Shown in pieces: positions 32,569 through 43,500 of a stretch of DNA of 64,000 nt. The stretch lies in contig CM077676.1 of assembly GCA_039707655.1 (NCBI GenBank), positions 373,678,114 to 373,742,113 of the forward strand, in the 5' to 3' direction. Every line of letters begins with the position of its first letter. Within the stretch, counting starts at the first letter, position 1. The notes under the pieces are model-generated. The model worked only from the letters and a program-made list of their open reading frames with translations, was not told the origin of the DNA and searched no databases. A program made the position numbers and the translations under genes. The DNA is from Elymus sibiricus. Lineage: Eukaryota > Streptophyta > Magnoliopsida > Poales > Poaceae.

Positions 32569-33449
32569 TATCGGCCCAGTGGGAACCGGGGTACCACGGC
32601 CTGTCTGCCTCTGGCCCAGGATGCGACGCTGGAGCTGGCCCCGGCAAGGTGGCCCTGGCGGCGTTGTCCAGGAGGGAGTCGCCTCGCGAGGAGCTAGCCT
32701 CGCGAGGCCCATCTCCGCCAGGCCAAGCCCTGGTGAGGCCGGCAGGCCCCAGATCACCTCTCGAGGCGACCCCTCACGAGGCCACTTCACGGGGCATGAC
32801 GTACGGCGCTAGCTAGCCTCTCACGTGGGTGACGTCCCGATGCCAGGGGAAGGACAGCAGGGTACAGCCCAGACAGGTTTCCATTTTAGTGATAAGGGAG
32901 CAGTGGCGTCTGCCTCCCCCAAAGCAAGTCCCAAAGGTTTTCCTCTTTGGTGATAGAAGATCAGGACGGATCAGCACGCCAGGATGGAGGTCATCGCCAA
33001 GCCCACCAGCGCGTCACAAGGAGCTGCTTTGGCAGGCGGAGACCGCCTTTAGTCAGGATAGGCCTGCGGCCCTGTCCCCCTTTGAATTGCCGTCCTGTGG
33101 CTACCCTTTCCAGCTCATATTTTTGGGGAAGAGGACCAAGGCACTGCAAAAGGGGCAGGGCTGCTTCCATGTAAGGGGATCGACCCATTCTCCCCCACAT
33201 CTCTTGTACCTCGAGCACAAGCTCTCCACCACAAAGCAATCCAACACAAGCAGGAGTAGGGTATTACACCGCACGGTGGCCCGAACCTGGGTAGCTCGTG
33301 CGTCCCCTTCGGATCCGGTGAGAGCCGGCGAGCCCGTCATGTTCCCACCATAGTTGTCGTCGTGTCGTCGGTTGCCAAGCAAAGTCCCCCAGAGTTTGAA
33401 TCCTAAGTTCTTGGAGAAGTTTCTTGGACGCAGATCCTAGACTCCGACA
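32569..33449 (+). repeat. 3' LTR of Tat element (881 bp)
   Basis: It begins TATCGGCCCAGTGGG (the terminal TG has become TA) after the purine-rich GGGCCCAGGGGCTAC and ends GACTCCGACA. Its TATA box is mutated (CTGCAAAAGG at 33144), and two of the four CCTCGCGAGG palindromes have lost a CpG base. Confidence 0.92.
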
Positions 33450-33454
33450 CGATG

Positions 33455-36132
33455 AAAGAGCACAAGGTTAGCACAAGTTAAGGCCGTCCCATTCCGGCAG
33501 ATGTGGCAGCACTGGAAAGCTCGGTTTAGTGGCACTTGATCAAGAATGAAGGAATTTACCCCCAAATGATTTCTCCATCAAAACTGATACTCCAGTATCT
33601 CAATGACTCCAATTGTAGCAACAATCAACTAATAGTCCAACGAGTAACATAGCTAAGCTACTACTATTAATGCCATAATCGGGAAGCCATGCAGAATCAC
33701 AAAGTAATCATAGACGGTAATCTCTTAATCCGACTGTATCATGACATCATCAAACTTGAAGACTACTAACTACTGGCATCTGAGTCATCACTAAGACAGC
33801 AACATATCCAAGAATTTCCCCAAGTGTTGCATGAACTAACTATCTTAACAATAATTCAAATTTTAGCATGAAAATAATTATTTAAACCATGATATTGCAA
33901 TGCAATTATGCAAATGAGAGTTGTGGCTTGCCTTGCACCAGGGGAGTGTGGGAAAACACCTAGTCTTCACCAACTAGTCAAAACCACTCAGAAAAATATT
34001 TTTGAAACCATTTTTAAATACCACATAAAGCATTTTACTCTGTCTAGAAATTCTAGACAGCAAAGAAAAATACCAAAAATTTACAGCAAATAGAGGAGCT
34101 CATAAGAAAAATAATGCAAAAAGAATGAACTCATTTGGACTAATGGTTTAAAAGATATATAGCTGGTCAAAGTTTAGTCAAATTCCTGGATTTATTTGAA
34201 ATTAACAGAAAAATCAGAAAACCCTGAAGCGACCACGTCGAAGGGGTAAAACCAGAGTACGCCTCCACTAGCGTACCGCTTCGGGCGCGTACAGGGTCGC
34301 TGACAGGTGGGGCCCTCTCGCCAGATTTAAACAGAGAGAGAGGGAGAATAGAGGACGGCGGCTCACCGGCGATGGTTGGCCGGCGTAGAGGCTGCGGCGG
34401 CACCGGGAAATGGTCGGGATGGATCGGGTACACAACGACGAGCACTCCTGTACCAGTGGCTCCTTGAATGGTGGCCGGACGGGGTCGCTCCCTTCGTCTC
34501 AGACGGCGGCGAGCTTTGGGTGTTGGCTGATCCGGCGACTTCGGCGAGCTCTCGAGCAGCGGAGCAGCTGGGAAGGATCAGTGGATCACCACGAGCTCAG
34601 GGATGGGCTTGGTTGGAGCTGGGGTGGACAGGGTCGAGCGGGAGAAGCAAGGGCAGTGCGGCGGGGCACCTCGCCGGAGACGGAGAAGGAGGGCCTCCCG
34701 GCTGGCTCTGGCGCTGCTAGCTAACGATTGGGAGAGGGGGAGCTCGAGTGATGAGGAGAGGAAGGTGCCCAAGCCGGTCAGCGCCGTGGGGATGCGGCCG
34801 AGCTCCGGGGTGAGTTGGCCATCGTGCTGGCCTGCGGAGCACGTGGGGAGGTGACGGGAGAGGCCAGGAGCGACGGGATGGGTCCTGGGCCATTAAGGGC
34901 GTGCGGACAATGGCGGCGACCGTGGCGCCCTGTTCTTCCCATGGGCGAACTTGGCCGTGTGCGGCGGCGAGCCTTGCCGGAGAAGGTAGAGGGTTCGGGA
35001 GGGGGTACGTGGGTGGAGGCTACGACATCGGCATGACGGGACAAGGAGGGGCAGCGTGAGGTGGCCGGAGTAGTCGCGTCCGACGCGGTCGGCGCGCGGA
35101 GCGCGAGTTTGGCCCTGGCAGACGCGTGGTCACCGCGTGCATTGCCGCACGCGGTGCGCTCTGGCCCATCCGGTCGTGTCTATGCGGTCGTCCCTTCTCG
35201 CTGGAGCCTCCCTGTGCAACTAGTTTGACAAGAGGTAGCTTGGACAGCTGGCCAGCTTCCAGACAAGTTTCTGGATAGAAACTTGGGCATGAAGCTAGGA
35301 AAAAAATAGCTAGGATTTTGAGTGGGAAAATTTGTCACACTGAAATGTAGTAGGAAGGTGCCCATACTGGGAAAATTCCAGGTCAAATGGATAAGTTTTG
35401 GATGTAGTTGCTTCACAACTGCTTCTCTGGTTCAGAAACTAGTTGGAGAAGATGCACTCACATGGATGGGCTCCTGGAGCTGAAATTTGGTATTTGTGGG
35501 TCATTGGGTGGTATCAAAATGCTATAAAAATTTCATACCATTTGGACAAGTATAAATGGTACTTCCTTCACAATGCTTCCTTCTGAAAAGAAGATTGGGA
35601 GAATTTTATCGAGAAAATTGATAATTGAAATGGGCCAAAATTTGGTGGGGGTGCTAACATGGATAGGAGAATGTCCTGGATTAATTTTAGAATTTTTGGA
35701 GCAATATAAAATATAGTTGCTTCACAAACTGAAATTGTGACCAGGAACAAGGATTGGATGGTGTGCTCACCATGAGCATGGAATCTTCAATATTTTCACA
35801 TATCCAAGGTTCATATGGTCCAAAGAATTTATGAGAATTTTCCTGGAAGTTTTGGGAAAACAGAAATATAGGTTGCTGCACAACCTAGAGCAAAAGAGCT
35901 ATTCCTTTAATATAAAAGGAATATTCTAATTGGAATAAAATTTTAGAATTCGGCGAGAATGGAAGTAACATGACTTTAGAGAGGTTCCTGGAGGCTTGAG
36001 TCACTTGGGAAAAAGGAAAGTTGAAATATTCCCAAGTTTTAAGTCCAAAGAGTCATCCAAACCAAATTCCTAATAAAATTCAAATGGGTTTTTGAGAAAG
36101 AAAAAAAAATTGGTAAAAACCAGGGTGTCACA
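33455..36132 (-). repeat. Family A LTR2, right segment, TATA region deleted
   Basis: It resumes AAAGAGCACAAGG after the CGATG duplication and ends GTGTCACA at 36132. Compared with LTR1 there is a deletion of about 35 bp at 34758/34759 that removes the minus-strand TATA box. Only this segment borders internal domain 2 (PPT side), so LTR2 served as 5' LTR for domain 1 and 3' LTR for domain 2. Confidence 0.88.
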
Positions 36133-37737
36133 AACCTACACCCTTAGGATAAATCTCGTCCTCGAGATTTGGTTGCTCAGGGAACAGGTATGAATATTCT
36201 GACTTAAAGAAACCGGTTCCAACTCGGATATCCTTTTCCTTTATATAATGTTCCCATCGAATCTCATATGACCTGACTGTCTTGCTCTGGGGTGGTTTGC
36301 TCCACTGTGTTCAATATTCTGACAGGTCTTCCCTCATAAGTTCATCTTATACTGGCTCCAATTTACTTGTGTCTGCTGGCTTACTGTTATCTTATCGGAA
36401 CTGGAATATGTGATCCTTCACACGGTTCCGGGAGTGGTTTTCGATGGACGCGTCATTCTCCCATCCAGTACCGATTGGGATTATGAACAACTTCCTTAAT
36501 GGATACCAACCATCTGATCCTTACATCGGGTTACAATGCTGAGAATCACAACATTTCTCCTGGCAGGATCTGACTACTTGCAAGGAGGTTGAATCCGCTA
36601 GGCTGACTGTTCTGTCCCAAATCCGTACCGGTGATTTGATTGTCATCTGTCATGACCAGTATAAAGAAGTAATACCTTATAGCAATAGCTTCTTGACTGG
36701 CGATGATTCCGGCGGAAGAATTTGTTTATGCTAGGGTGCTATATATAAGAGCACATAATCCGAGACTGTGGTTCAACATTTCAAGTATCCATCCTTAGTA
36801 TGGGTCCCTTACAAAACAGGGTAGCCCACTCGAGAGAATTTTCGTGATGGTTGATATGGAATCAGTCTGTCTTAGGTGTCCGTATCATGTTGTTCCTGTA
36901 GTGATCACCATATCTGCATTGTCGATCTTGCTCTTCATCATTGTTCTCTTTCTTGAATCCTTTGTCGCAAGGGCTTGACCATATATATATATATACTTAC
37001 CTCTTCATGTGACCATAGGTGCAATATTCCGGCAACAACTTTTTAATGGCAATTTTATCCTCTCACGAGCTATAACTGTAGGGCAATGATCACCTGAACC
37101 CTTGTCTGAAATCGGCAAATAAATCAGTAGCCACCAGAACAGTCTTTACAACTCAGATCTGGGACATCACTGAAATAACTCAATCATGGCTCAAGACGGC
37201 AGGTTTTCAAGTGTGAGAAGACTTGCCTTGACAACTATTACCAATATTGGCATCCCAAATTGCCTTTTCCTCATAGCTTATCAGTCCTTGCAACGTGCTG
37301 AGGTGTATATTGGTCTTCATCCCCTTGCATAACTTATGTAGGTGTTGGATTCCTACCTTCTTCTGGTAGACCTGCTTGAACATATTTGCTCCTTGTATGA
37401 GCGACTTGCATAACCTGGGCAGCATGCGCACAATATGTACGCATAGCTGAACTTCTTATTTCCCGAGGCAGATACTAGTATCCTGGCTAGCTCGGGTTCC
37501 TAATCAAGCCGTTATGGGCTTGACTATTGCGATGTACTGCCAACACACTGTGTAATTGTTGGTACCACTATTGCCAGCTGTTTGGTGGTGTCGTACTGAC
37601 GAAGGTTAGATAGCTTGTGTGGGAAGCCATCAAGAGTATCGTGCTGAAGAAGACTGGGTAGCTTATGCTTGAAGCTTTTGCCGGGATGGTGTGCTGAAGA
37701 AGGCTGGGTAGCGTACCTCAGAAGCTCCCCCCTGGTT
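36133..37737 (-). other. Family A internal domain 2, truncated
   Basis: It matches internal domain 1 from 16064 to about 17665 with few differences, then stops at CCCCCCTGGTT (37737) and joins the Athila LTR remnant. The part with the gag-position ORF and PBS is lost. It has no coding content. Confidence 0.85.
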
Positions 37738-37906
37738 ACTTGTTATGAATTATCTTGCTATCAAACTATCTGTTACCTACAATTTCAGTGCTTGCAGATA
37801 ATACCTTGCTGAAAACCGCTTGTCATTTCCTTCTGCTCCTCGTTGGGTTAGACACTCTTACTTATCGAAAGGACTACGATTGATCCCCTATACTTGTGGG
37901 TCATCA
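37738..37906 (+). repeat. 5' LTR remnant of the Athila element
   Basis: ACTTGTTATGAATTATCTTG to TGGGTCATCA matches 49602-49770 closely. Everything upstream in this LTR is missing at the junction with family A. Confidence 0.88.
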
Positions 37907-37917
37907 AGACTCTTTTC

Positions 37918-37935
37918 TGGCACCGTTGCTGGGGA
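37918..37935 (+). other. Primer binding site, Asp-tRNA type, mutated
   Basis: TGGCACCGTTGCTGGGGA differs from the usual Athila-group PBS (TGGCGCCGTTGCCGGGGA) at two sites. Both are transitions at CpG positions, as expected from methylation decay. Confidence 0.75.
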
Positions 37936-38012
37936 GTGAAGCGCCTTTGGTGAGTGGAATTTGGTAAGGAAACATTTATATTACGTGCTGAAATTTGTTG
38001 TTACTTGTCACT

Positions 38013-41000
38013 ATGGAAAGTAATCCTTTGAGGGATTTGTTCGGGGTATCTTCACCTCGACCGGAAGCATTGAGAGTTGCCCTCAACCTACTGAACCTAC
38101 TAAAAATATTTATTATGAAATTCCTTCGGGTATGATAGAGAAACTGCTAGCTAATCCTTATGCAGGAGATGGAACTATGCATCCTGATATGCACTTGATA
38201 TATGTGGAACAAATTTGTGGATTGTTTAAGCTTGCAGGTTTATCCGGAGATGGAGTTAAGAGGAAGGTATTCCCTTTATCTTTGGAGGGAAAGGCATTGA
38301 CATGGTATAGGCTATGTGATGATACTGAAACATGGGATTGGAACCGGGTGAAGCTGGAATTTCACCAGAAATTTTATCCTATGCATTTGGTTCATCGTGA
38401 TCGGAATTATATATATAAATTTTGGCCTCATGAAGGAGAAAGTATCGTTCAATCTTGGGGGAGGCTTAAGTATATGTTGCATACATGCCCCAATCATGAG
38501 CTCTCAAGAGAAATAATTATCCAAAACTTTTATGCTTGGCTTTCTCATAATGATCAATCCATGCTCGATACTTCTTCTACTGGTTCCTTTATGAAGAGAA
38601 CTATTGAATTCAAATGGGATCTTCTGGAAAGAATTAAACGCAAATCTGAAGATTGGGAAATCGACAAAGGTAAAGAGTCAGGTATAAATCTCAAGTTTGA
38701 TTGTGTTAAGTCTTTTATGGAAACTGATGCTTTTCACAAGTTTAGTACTAAATATGGACTTGACTCTGAGATATTAGCTACCTTTTGTGAATCTTTTGCT
38801 ACTCATGTTGATCTCCCTAAGGAAAGATGGTTTAAATATCATCCACCTATTGAATTAAAAGAAGAACTTGTTAGTGTTAAGGAAGAAACAATTGTTTACC
38901 ATGTTGATCCAGTTGTGCCTACTGCTTATATTGAGAAACCACCTTTTCCTGTTAGGATTAAGGAACATGCTAAAGTTTCAACTGTGGTTAACAAAAGTAA
39001 TATTAGAGTACCTAGACCTTTTGAACAAATAAAAGTTGAACCTAATATTGCAATGGTTAAAGATCTTTTGGTTGATAACATTGAGGGACATGTCATATAT
39101 TTCTGTGATGAAGCAACTAGAATTGTTAAGCCAGATCCTAAAGATAAAAACCAACCTGTAGTTGGCATGCCTGTTATTTCTGTTAAAATTGGAGATCATT
39201 GCTATCATGGTTTATGTGATATTGGTGCTAGCATGAGTGCTATTCCTTTTACTCTCTATCAAGAAGTCATGAATGATATTGCACCTGTTGAGATTGAAGA
39301 TATTGATGTTACTATTAAGCTCGTGAATAGAGATACTATTACACCACTTGGGATTGTTAGAGATGTTGAAGTCTTGTGTGGTAAGATCAAATATCCTACT
39401 GATTTTCTTGTTCTTGGATCACCACAAGATGATTTTTGTCCCATTATATTTGGTAGACCTTTCTTGAATACAGTAAATGCTAAGATTGATTGCAATAGAG
39501 AAACTGTCAGTGTTAATTTTGGTGATATGTCTCATGAATTTAATTTCTCCAAGTTTCATAGACAACCTCATGATAAAGAATTACCCAATAAAGATGAAAT
39601 TATTGGTCTTGCTTCTATTGCTGTGCCTCCTACTGATCCTTTAGAACAATATTTGCTTGAGCATGAGAATGATATGCATATGAATGAAAGAAATGAAATA
39701 GATGAATTATTCTTTAAACAAGCACCTATTCTCAAACATAATTTGCCTATTGAAATCTTGGGAGACCCTCCACCACCTAAGGGCGATCCTGTGTTTGAAT
39801 TGAAGCAATTACCTGATACACTTAAATATGCTTATCTTGATGAAAAGAAAATATATCCTGTTATTATTAGTGCTAACCTTTCAGAGCATGAAGAAAAGAG
39901 ATTACTTAAAACTTTGAGGAAGCACTGTGCTGCTATTGGATATACTCTTGATGATCTTAAGGGCATTAGTCTCACTCTATGTCAGCACAAGATTAATATG
40001 GAGCCAGATGCTAAACCTGTCATTGATCATCAACGTTGCTTGAATCCTAAGATGAAAGATGTGGTAAGAACTGAGATATTAAAGCTTCTGGAGGAAGGTA
40101 TAATTTATCCCATAGCTGATAGTAGATGGGTAAGTCCTGTTCATTGTGTTCCTAAGAAAGGAGGTATTACCGTTGTTCCTAATGATAAAAATGAACTTAT
40201 TCCACAAAGAATTGTAACTGGTTATAGGATGGTAATTGATTTCAGGAAATTAAATAAAGCTACTAGGAAAGATCATTATCCTTTGCCTTTTATTGATCAA
40301 ATGTTAGAAAGATTGTCTAAGCATACACACTTTTGTTTCCTAGATGGATATTCTGGTTTTTCTCAAATACATGTATCACAAGAAGATCAAGAGAAAACCA
40401 CCTTTACTTGTCCTTTTGGAACTTATGCTTATCATCATATGCCTTTTAGTTTATGTAATGCACCTGCTACCTTTCAAAGATGTATGACTGCTATATTCTT
40501 TGACTTTTGTGAAAAGATTGTTGAGGTTTTCATGGATGATTTTTCCGTTTACGGAACTTCTTTTGATGATTGCTTGAGCAACCTTGATTGAGTTTTGCAG
40601 AGATGTGAAGAAACTAATCTTGTCTTGAATTGGGAGAAGTGCCACTTTATGGTGAATGAAGGTATAGTCCTGGGGCATAAAATATCTGAAAGAGGTATTA
40701 AGGTTGATAAAGCTAAAGTTGATGCTATTGAGAAAATGCCATGTCCTAAAGATATCAAAGGAATAAGAAGTTTCCTTGGACATGCTGGTTTCTATAGAAG
40801 GTTTATAAAAGACTTCTCTAAAATTTCTAGGCCTCTTACCAATCTTTTGCAAAAAGATGGCCCATTTGTTTTCGATGATGATTGTGTAGAAGCCTTTGAA
40901 ATACTTAAGAAAACCTTGATTTTTGCACCTATTGTTCAACCACCTGATTGGAACCTACCCTTTGAAATTATGTGTGATGCTAGTGACTATGCTATTGGTG

Positions 41001-42736
41001 TTGTTCTAGGACAAAGAGTTGATAAGAAATTGAATGCTATTCATTATGCTAGTAAAACTCTAGACAGTGCTCAAAGAAATTATGCTACTACTGAGAAAGA
41101 ATTTTTAGCGGTTGTGTTTGCATGTGATAAATTCAGATCTTACATTGTTGATTCTAAAGTAACTATTCACACTAATCATGCTGCTATTAAATATCTTATG
41201 GAAAAGAAAGATGCTAAACCTAGACTTATTAGGTGGGTTCTCCTGCTACAAGAATTTGATTTGCATATTATTGATAGAAAGGGAGCTGAGAATCCCGTGG
41301 CAGATAATTTTTCTAGGATGGAAAATGTTCTTGATGACAGACTACCTATTAATGATGATTTTCCTGATGAACAATTAGCTATTATAAATGCCTCTCGTAA
41401 TACTCCTTGGTATGCAGACTATGCTAATTACATTGTTGCTAAATATATCCCACCTAGTTTCACCTATCAACAAAAGAAAAAGTTCTTCTTTGATTTAAGA
41501 CATTACTTTTGGGATGACCCACATCTATATAAAGAAGGAGTAGATGGTGTTATTAGGCGTTGTGTACCTGAGCATGAACAGGAACAAATCTTGCGTAAGT
41601 GTCACTCCGAGGCATATGGAGGACACCATGCGGGAGACAAAACTGCACACAAGGTATTACAATCTGGTTTTTATTGGCCTGCTCTTTTTAAAGATGCACG
41701 TAAGTTTGTCCTTTCTTGTGATGAATGTCAAAGAATTGGTAATGTTGGTAGACATCAAGAAATGCCTATGAATTATTCACTTGTTATTGAACCATTTGTT
41801 GTTTGGGGTTTTGATTATATGGGACCTTTTCCTTCCTCTAATGGGTATACACATATTCTAGTTGTTGTTGATTACGTTACTAAGTGGATAGAAGCTATTC
41901 CAACTAGTAGTGATGATCATAACACATCTATTAAAATGCTTAAGGAAGTTATATTCCCTAGGTTTGGAGTCCATAGATATTTGATGACTGATGGTGGTAC
42001 ACATTTTATTCATGGTGCCTTCCGTAAATTGCTTGCTAAGTATGATGTTCATCATAGAATTGCATCTCCTTATCATCCTCAATCTAGTGGTCAAGTTGAA
42101 TTAACTAACAAAGAAATAAAATTGATTTTGCAAAAGACCGTTAATAGATCTAAAAAGAATTGGTCTAAGAAACTTGATGATGCATTATGGGCCTACAGAA
42201 CTGGATATAAGAATCCTATGGGTATGTCGCCGTATAAAATGGTCTATGGAAAAGCATGCCATTTACCTCTTGAACTAGAACATAAAGCTTATTGGGCAAT
42301 TAAAGAACTCAATTAGGATTTTAAACTTGCCGGTGAGAAGAGGTTATTTGATATTAGCTCTTTAGATGAATGGAGAGCCCAAGCCTATGAAAATGCTAAG
42401 TTGTTTAAGGAAAAAGTTAAAAGATGGCACGATAAGAGAATTCAAAAACGGGAATTTAAAGTAGGTGATCATGTTTTATTATACAATTCTCGTTTAAGAT
42501 TCTTTGTAGGAAAGCTCCTCTCTAAATGGGAGGGGTCGTATGTCATCAAAGAGGTTTATCGTTCCGGAGCTATAAAAATCAACAACACCGAAGGCACCAA
42601 CCCGAGAGTGGTGAATGGGCAAAGAAGTAAGCATTATATTTCAGGTACTCCCATTAATGTTGAAACTAATATTATTCAAACAATGACACCGGAGGAACAC
42701 ATCAAAGAGTCCTTCCGGAACACTCCAGCACCCTGA
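38013..42736 (+). pseudogene. Athila-type gag-pol polyprotein, frameshift and two stops
   Basis: Gag starts MESNPLRDLFG (38013) and shifts frame near 38070. The frame then runs to 42736 with TGA at 40589 (Arg CGA expected) and TAG at 42314. Domains in order: retrotransposon gag (ALTWYRLC...LEFHQKFYP, 38294-38378), protease (CDIGASMSAIP near 39215), RT (VIDFRKLNKATRKDHYPLP; FMDDFSVYG near 40530), RNase H ([22 protein letters not shown]), integrase zinc finger ([10 protein letters not shown]...CDECQ) and DDE core ([26 protein letters not shown]). One RNase H aspartate in the usual TDHAAIKYL reads TNHAAIKYL. It is low in GC, unlike the Tat element. Otherwise well preserved, but not functional. 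Confidence 0.93.
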
Positions 42737-42835
42737 AAAGGGGTAGGTATGTGATACAGTAAGTAAACCGACTCCAAAAATTCCATAAAAATTATTTCTA
42801 TCAGTTTTGGAATATTAGAAAAATTACAAAAATAA

Positions 42836-42994
42836 GAAACAGCCAAGAGGACCCACGGGGTGCTCACAAGGCAACAGGGCGTGGCCACCCCCCTGGGGCA
42901 CGCCTTGATGCCTTGTGGGCCCCTCGTGTGCCTTCCCTACTCTGTTTTCCTCACGTATGATTGTTTTGCAAGATAAAAATTCTTTATATATACT
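42836..42994 (+). promoter_or_regulatory. LTR-like module with TATA box upstream of the extra ORF
   Basis: The stretch from AACAGCCAAGAGGACCCACG to about 42930 resembles the element's own 3' LTR around its solo-LTR insertion point (45285-45297 joined to 48526-48600). Shared are CACAAGGCAACAGGGCG, a C-rich stretch and TGATGCCTTGTGGG, the first and last forming a hairpin. TTTATATATACTC (42983-42994) follows about 82 bp before the ATG at 43075. This looks like an internal promoter; the function is inferred. Confidence 0.5.
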
Positions 42995-43074
42995 CACGGG
43001 TGTTTTGATCACCGTATCGCTAGTTTCTCCTCTGCCCTTGTTTCGGGCTATTTTTCTGACAGATCTAGATCGCC

Positions 43075-43500
43075 ATGGCTCCGCGAAAGCTCCGTACCAA
43101 GCACCGGACTGTTCAACCTTCACCCGGCAAACGTCCGTTCAGTGAAGTATATTATGAGTGGTCGTCCGGAGAGGAGGATAATGCTATGGAGGAGGAACCC
43201 GGGAAGGTCGTGGAGGACCGGATTCAAGGAGCAGAAGATCAAGCCACACGCACAGAAGAGATAACAGAAAAGGGAGACATATTACAAACTCTTCATCACA
43301 ACCTCTCTCTATCTGAAATTAATGCATTAAAGGCTGTTGAAGCATGTTGTGCTCAGAATACTTCACTCACTCATGAGGTTATTTTGCTGGAAGAGCAAAA
43401 TCGTGCCCTTCGGAGAATCAATAGCAATCTGGAGTACCTGCTGAAGCTGAGGGACGAGCCAACCTCATCATCACCACCATCACCGAAGAAGGAGACTTGA
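43075..43500 (+). CDS. Extra ORF downstream of Athila pol, coiled-coil protein
   Basis: 141 aa, starting MAPRKLRTKHRTVQ and ending PPSPKKET. The N-terminus is basic, the middle acidic (SSGEEDNAMEEE), and residues about 75-125 show leucine-rich heptads (NALKAVEACC, LTHEVILLEEQNRALRRI, LEYLLKL) typical of a coiled coil. No signal peptide or membrane segment is seen, so it does not look like an intact envelope-like protein, although Athila elements often carry an env-like ORF at this place. It is open, unlike the gag-pol before it. It is preceded by an LTR-like module with a TATA box. Its role is unknown; it could be the surviving exon of a longer ORF. Confidence 0.6.
   Translation: MAPRKLRTKHRTVQPSPGKRPFSEVYYEWSSGEEDNAMEEEPGKVVEDRIQGAEDQATRTEEITEKGDILQTLHHNLSLSEINALKAVEACCAQNTSLTHEVILLEEQNRALRRINSNLEYLLKLRDEPTSSSPPSPKKET

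Larger units (their letters stand above)
20244..33449 (+). mobile_element. Tat-lineage Gypsy element, TSD CGATG
   Basis: The two LTRs (about 880 bp each) begin TGTCGGCCCAGTGGG and end GACTCCGACA. CGATG at 20239-20243 and 33450-33454 is the 5-bp target duplication. The internal domain carries a gag-pol pseudogene (PR, RT, RNase H, a second archaeal-type RNase H, IN), a GC-rich 3' region with a minisatellite, and an antisense ORF. Dual RNase H and a DGGxGLN protease are Tat features. The 5' LTR is split by a solo LTR at 20897-25222. In the first 278 aligned bases I count about 19 LTR differences (7%), so the insertion is old. Confidence 0.93.
5272..37737 (-). mobile_element. Family A Gypsy-type element without pol, dimeric (LTR-int-LTR-int), heavily nested
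   Basis: In minus orientation this is a long-LTR retrotransposon. Its LTR reads TGTGACACC... to ...GGGGTGCCACA, with a Met-initiator PBS (TGGTATCAGAGC) and a G-rich PPT. On the plus strand the order is LTR1 (5272-6634 plus 14540-16063), internal domain 1 (16064-19184), LTR2 (19185-20243 plus 33455-36132) and internal domain 2 (36133-37737, truncated). LTR2 is bordered by a PBS side on its left and a PPT side on its right, so it is shared by two internal domains. No protease, RT or integrase is seen; the only conserved ORF is at 18447-19003. The family was not identified with confidence. A third copy starts at 52848. Confidence 0.85.
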
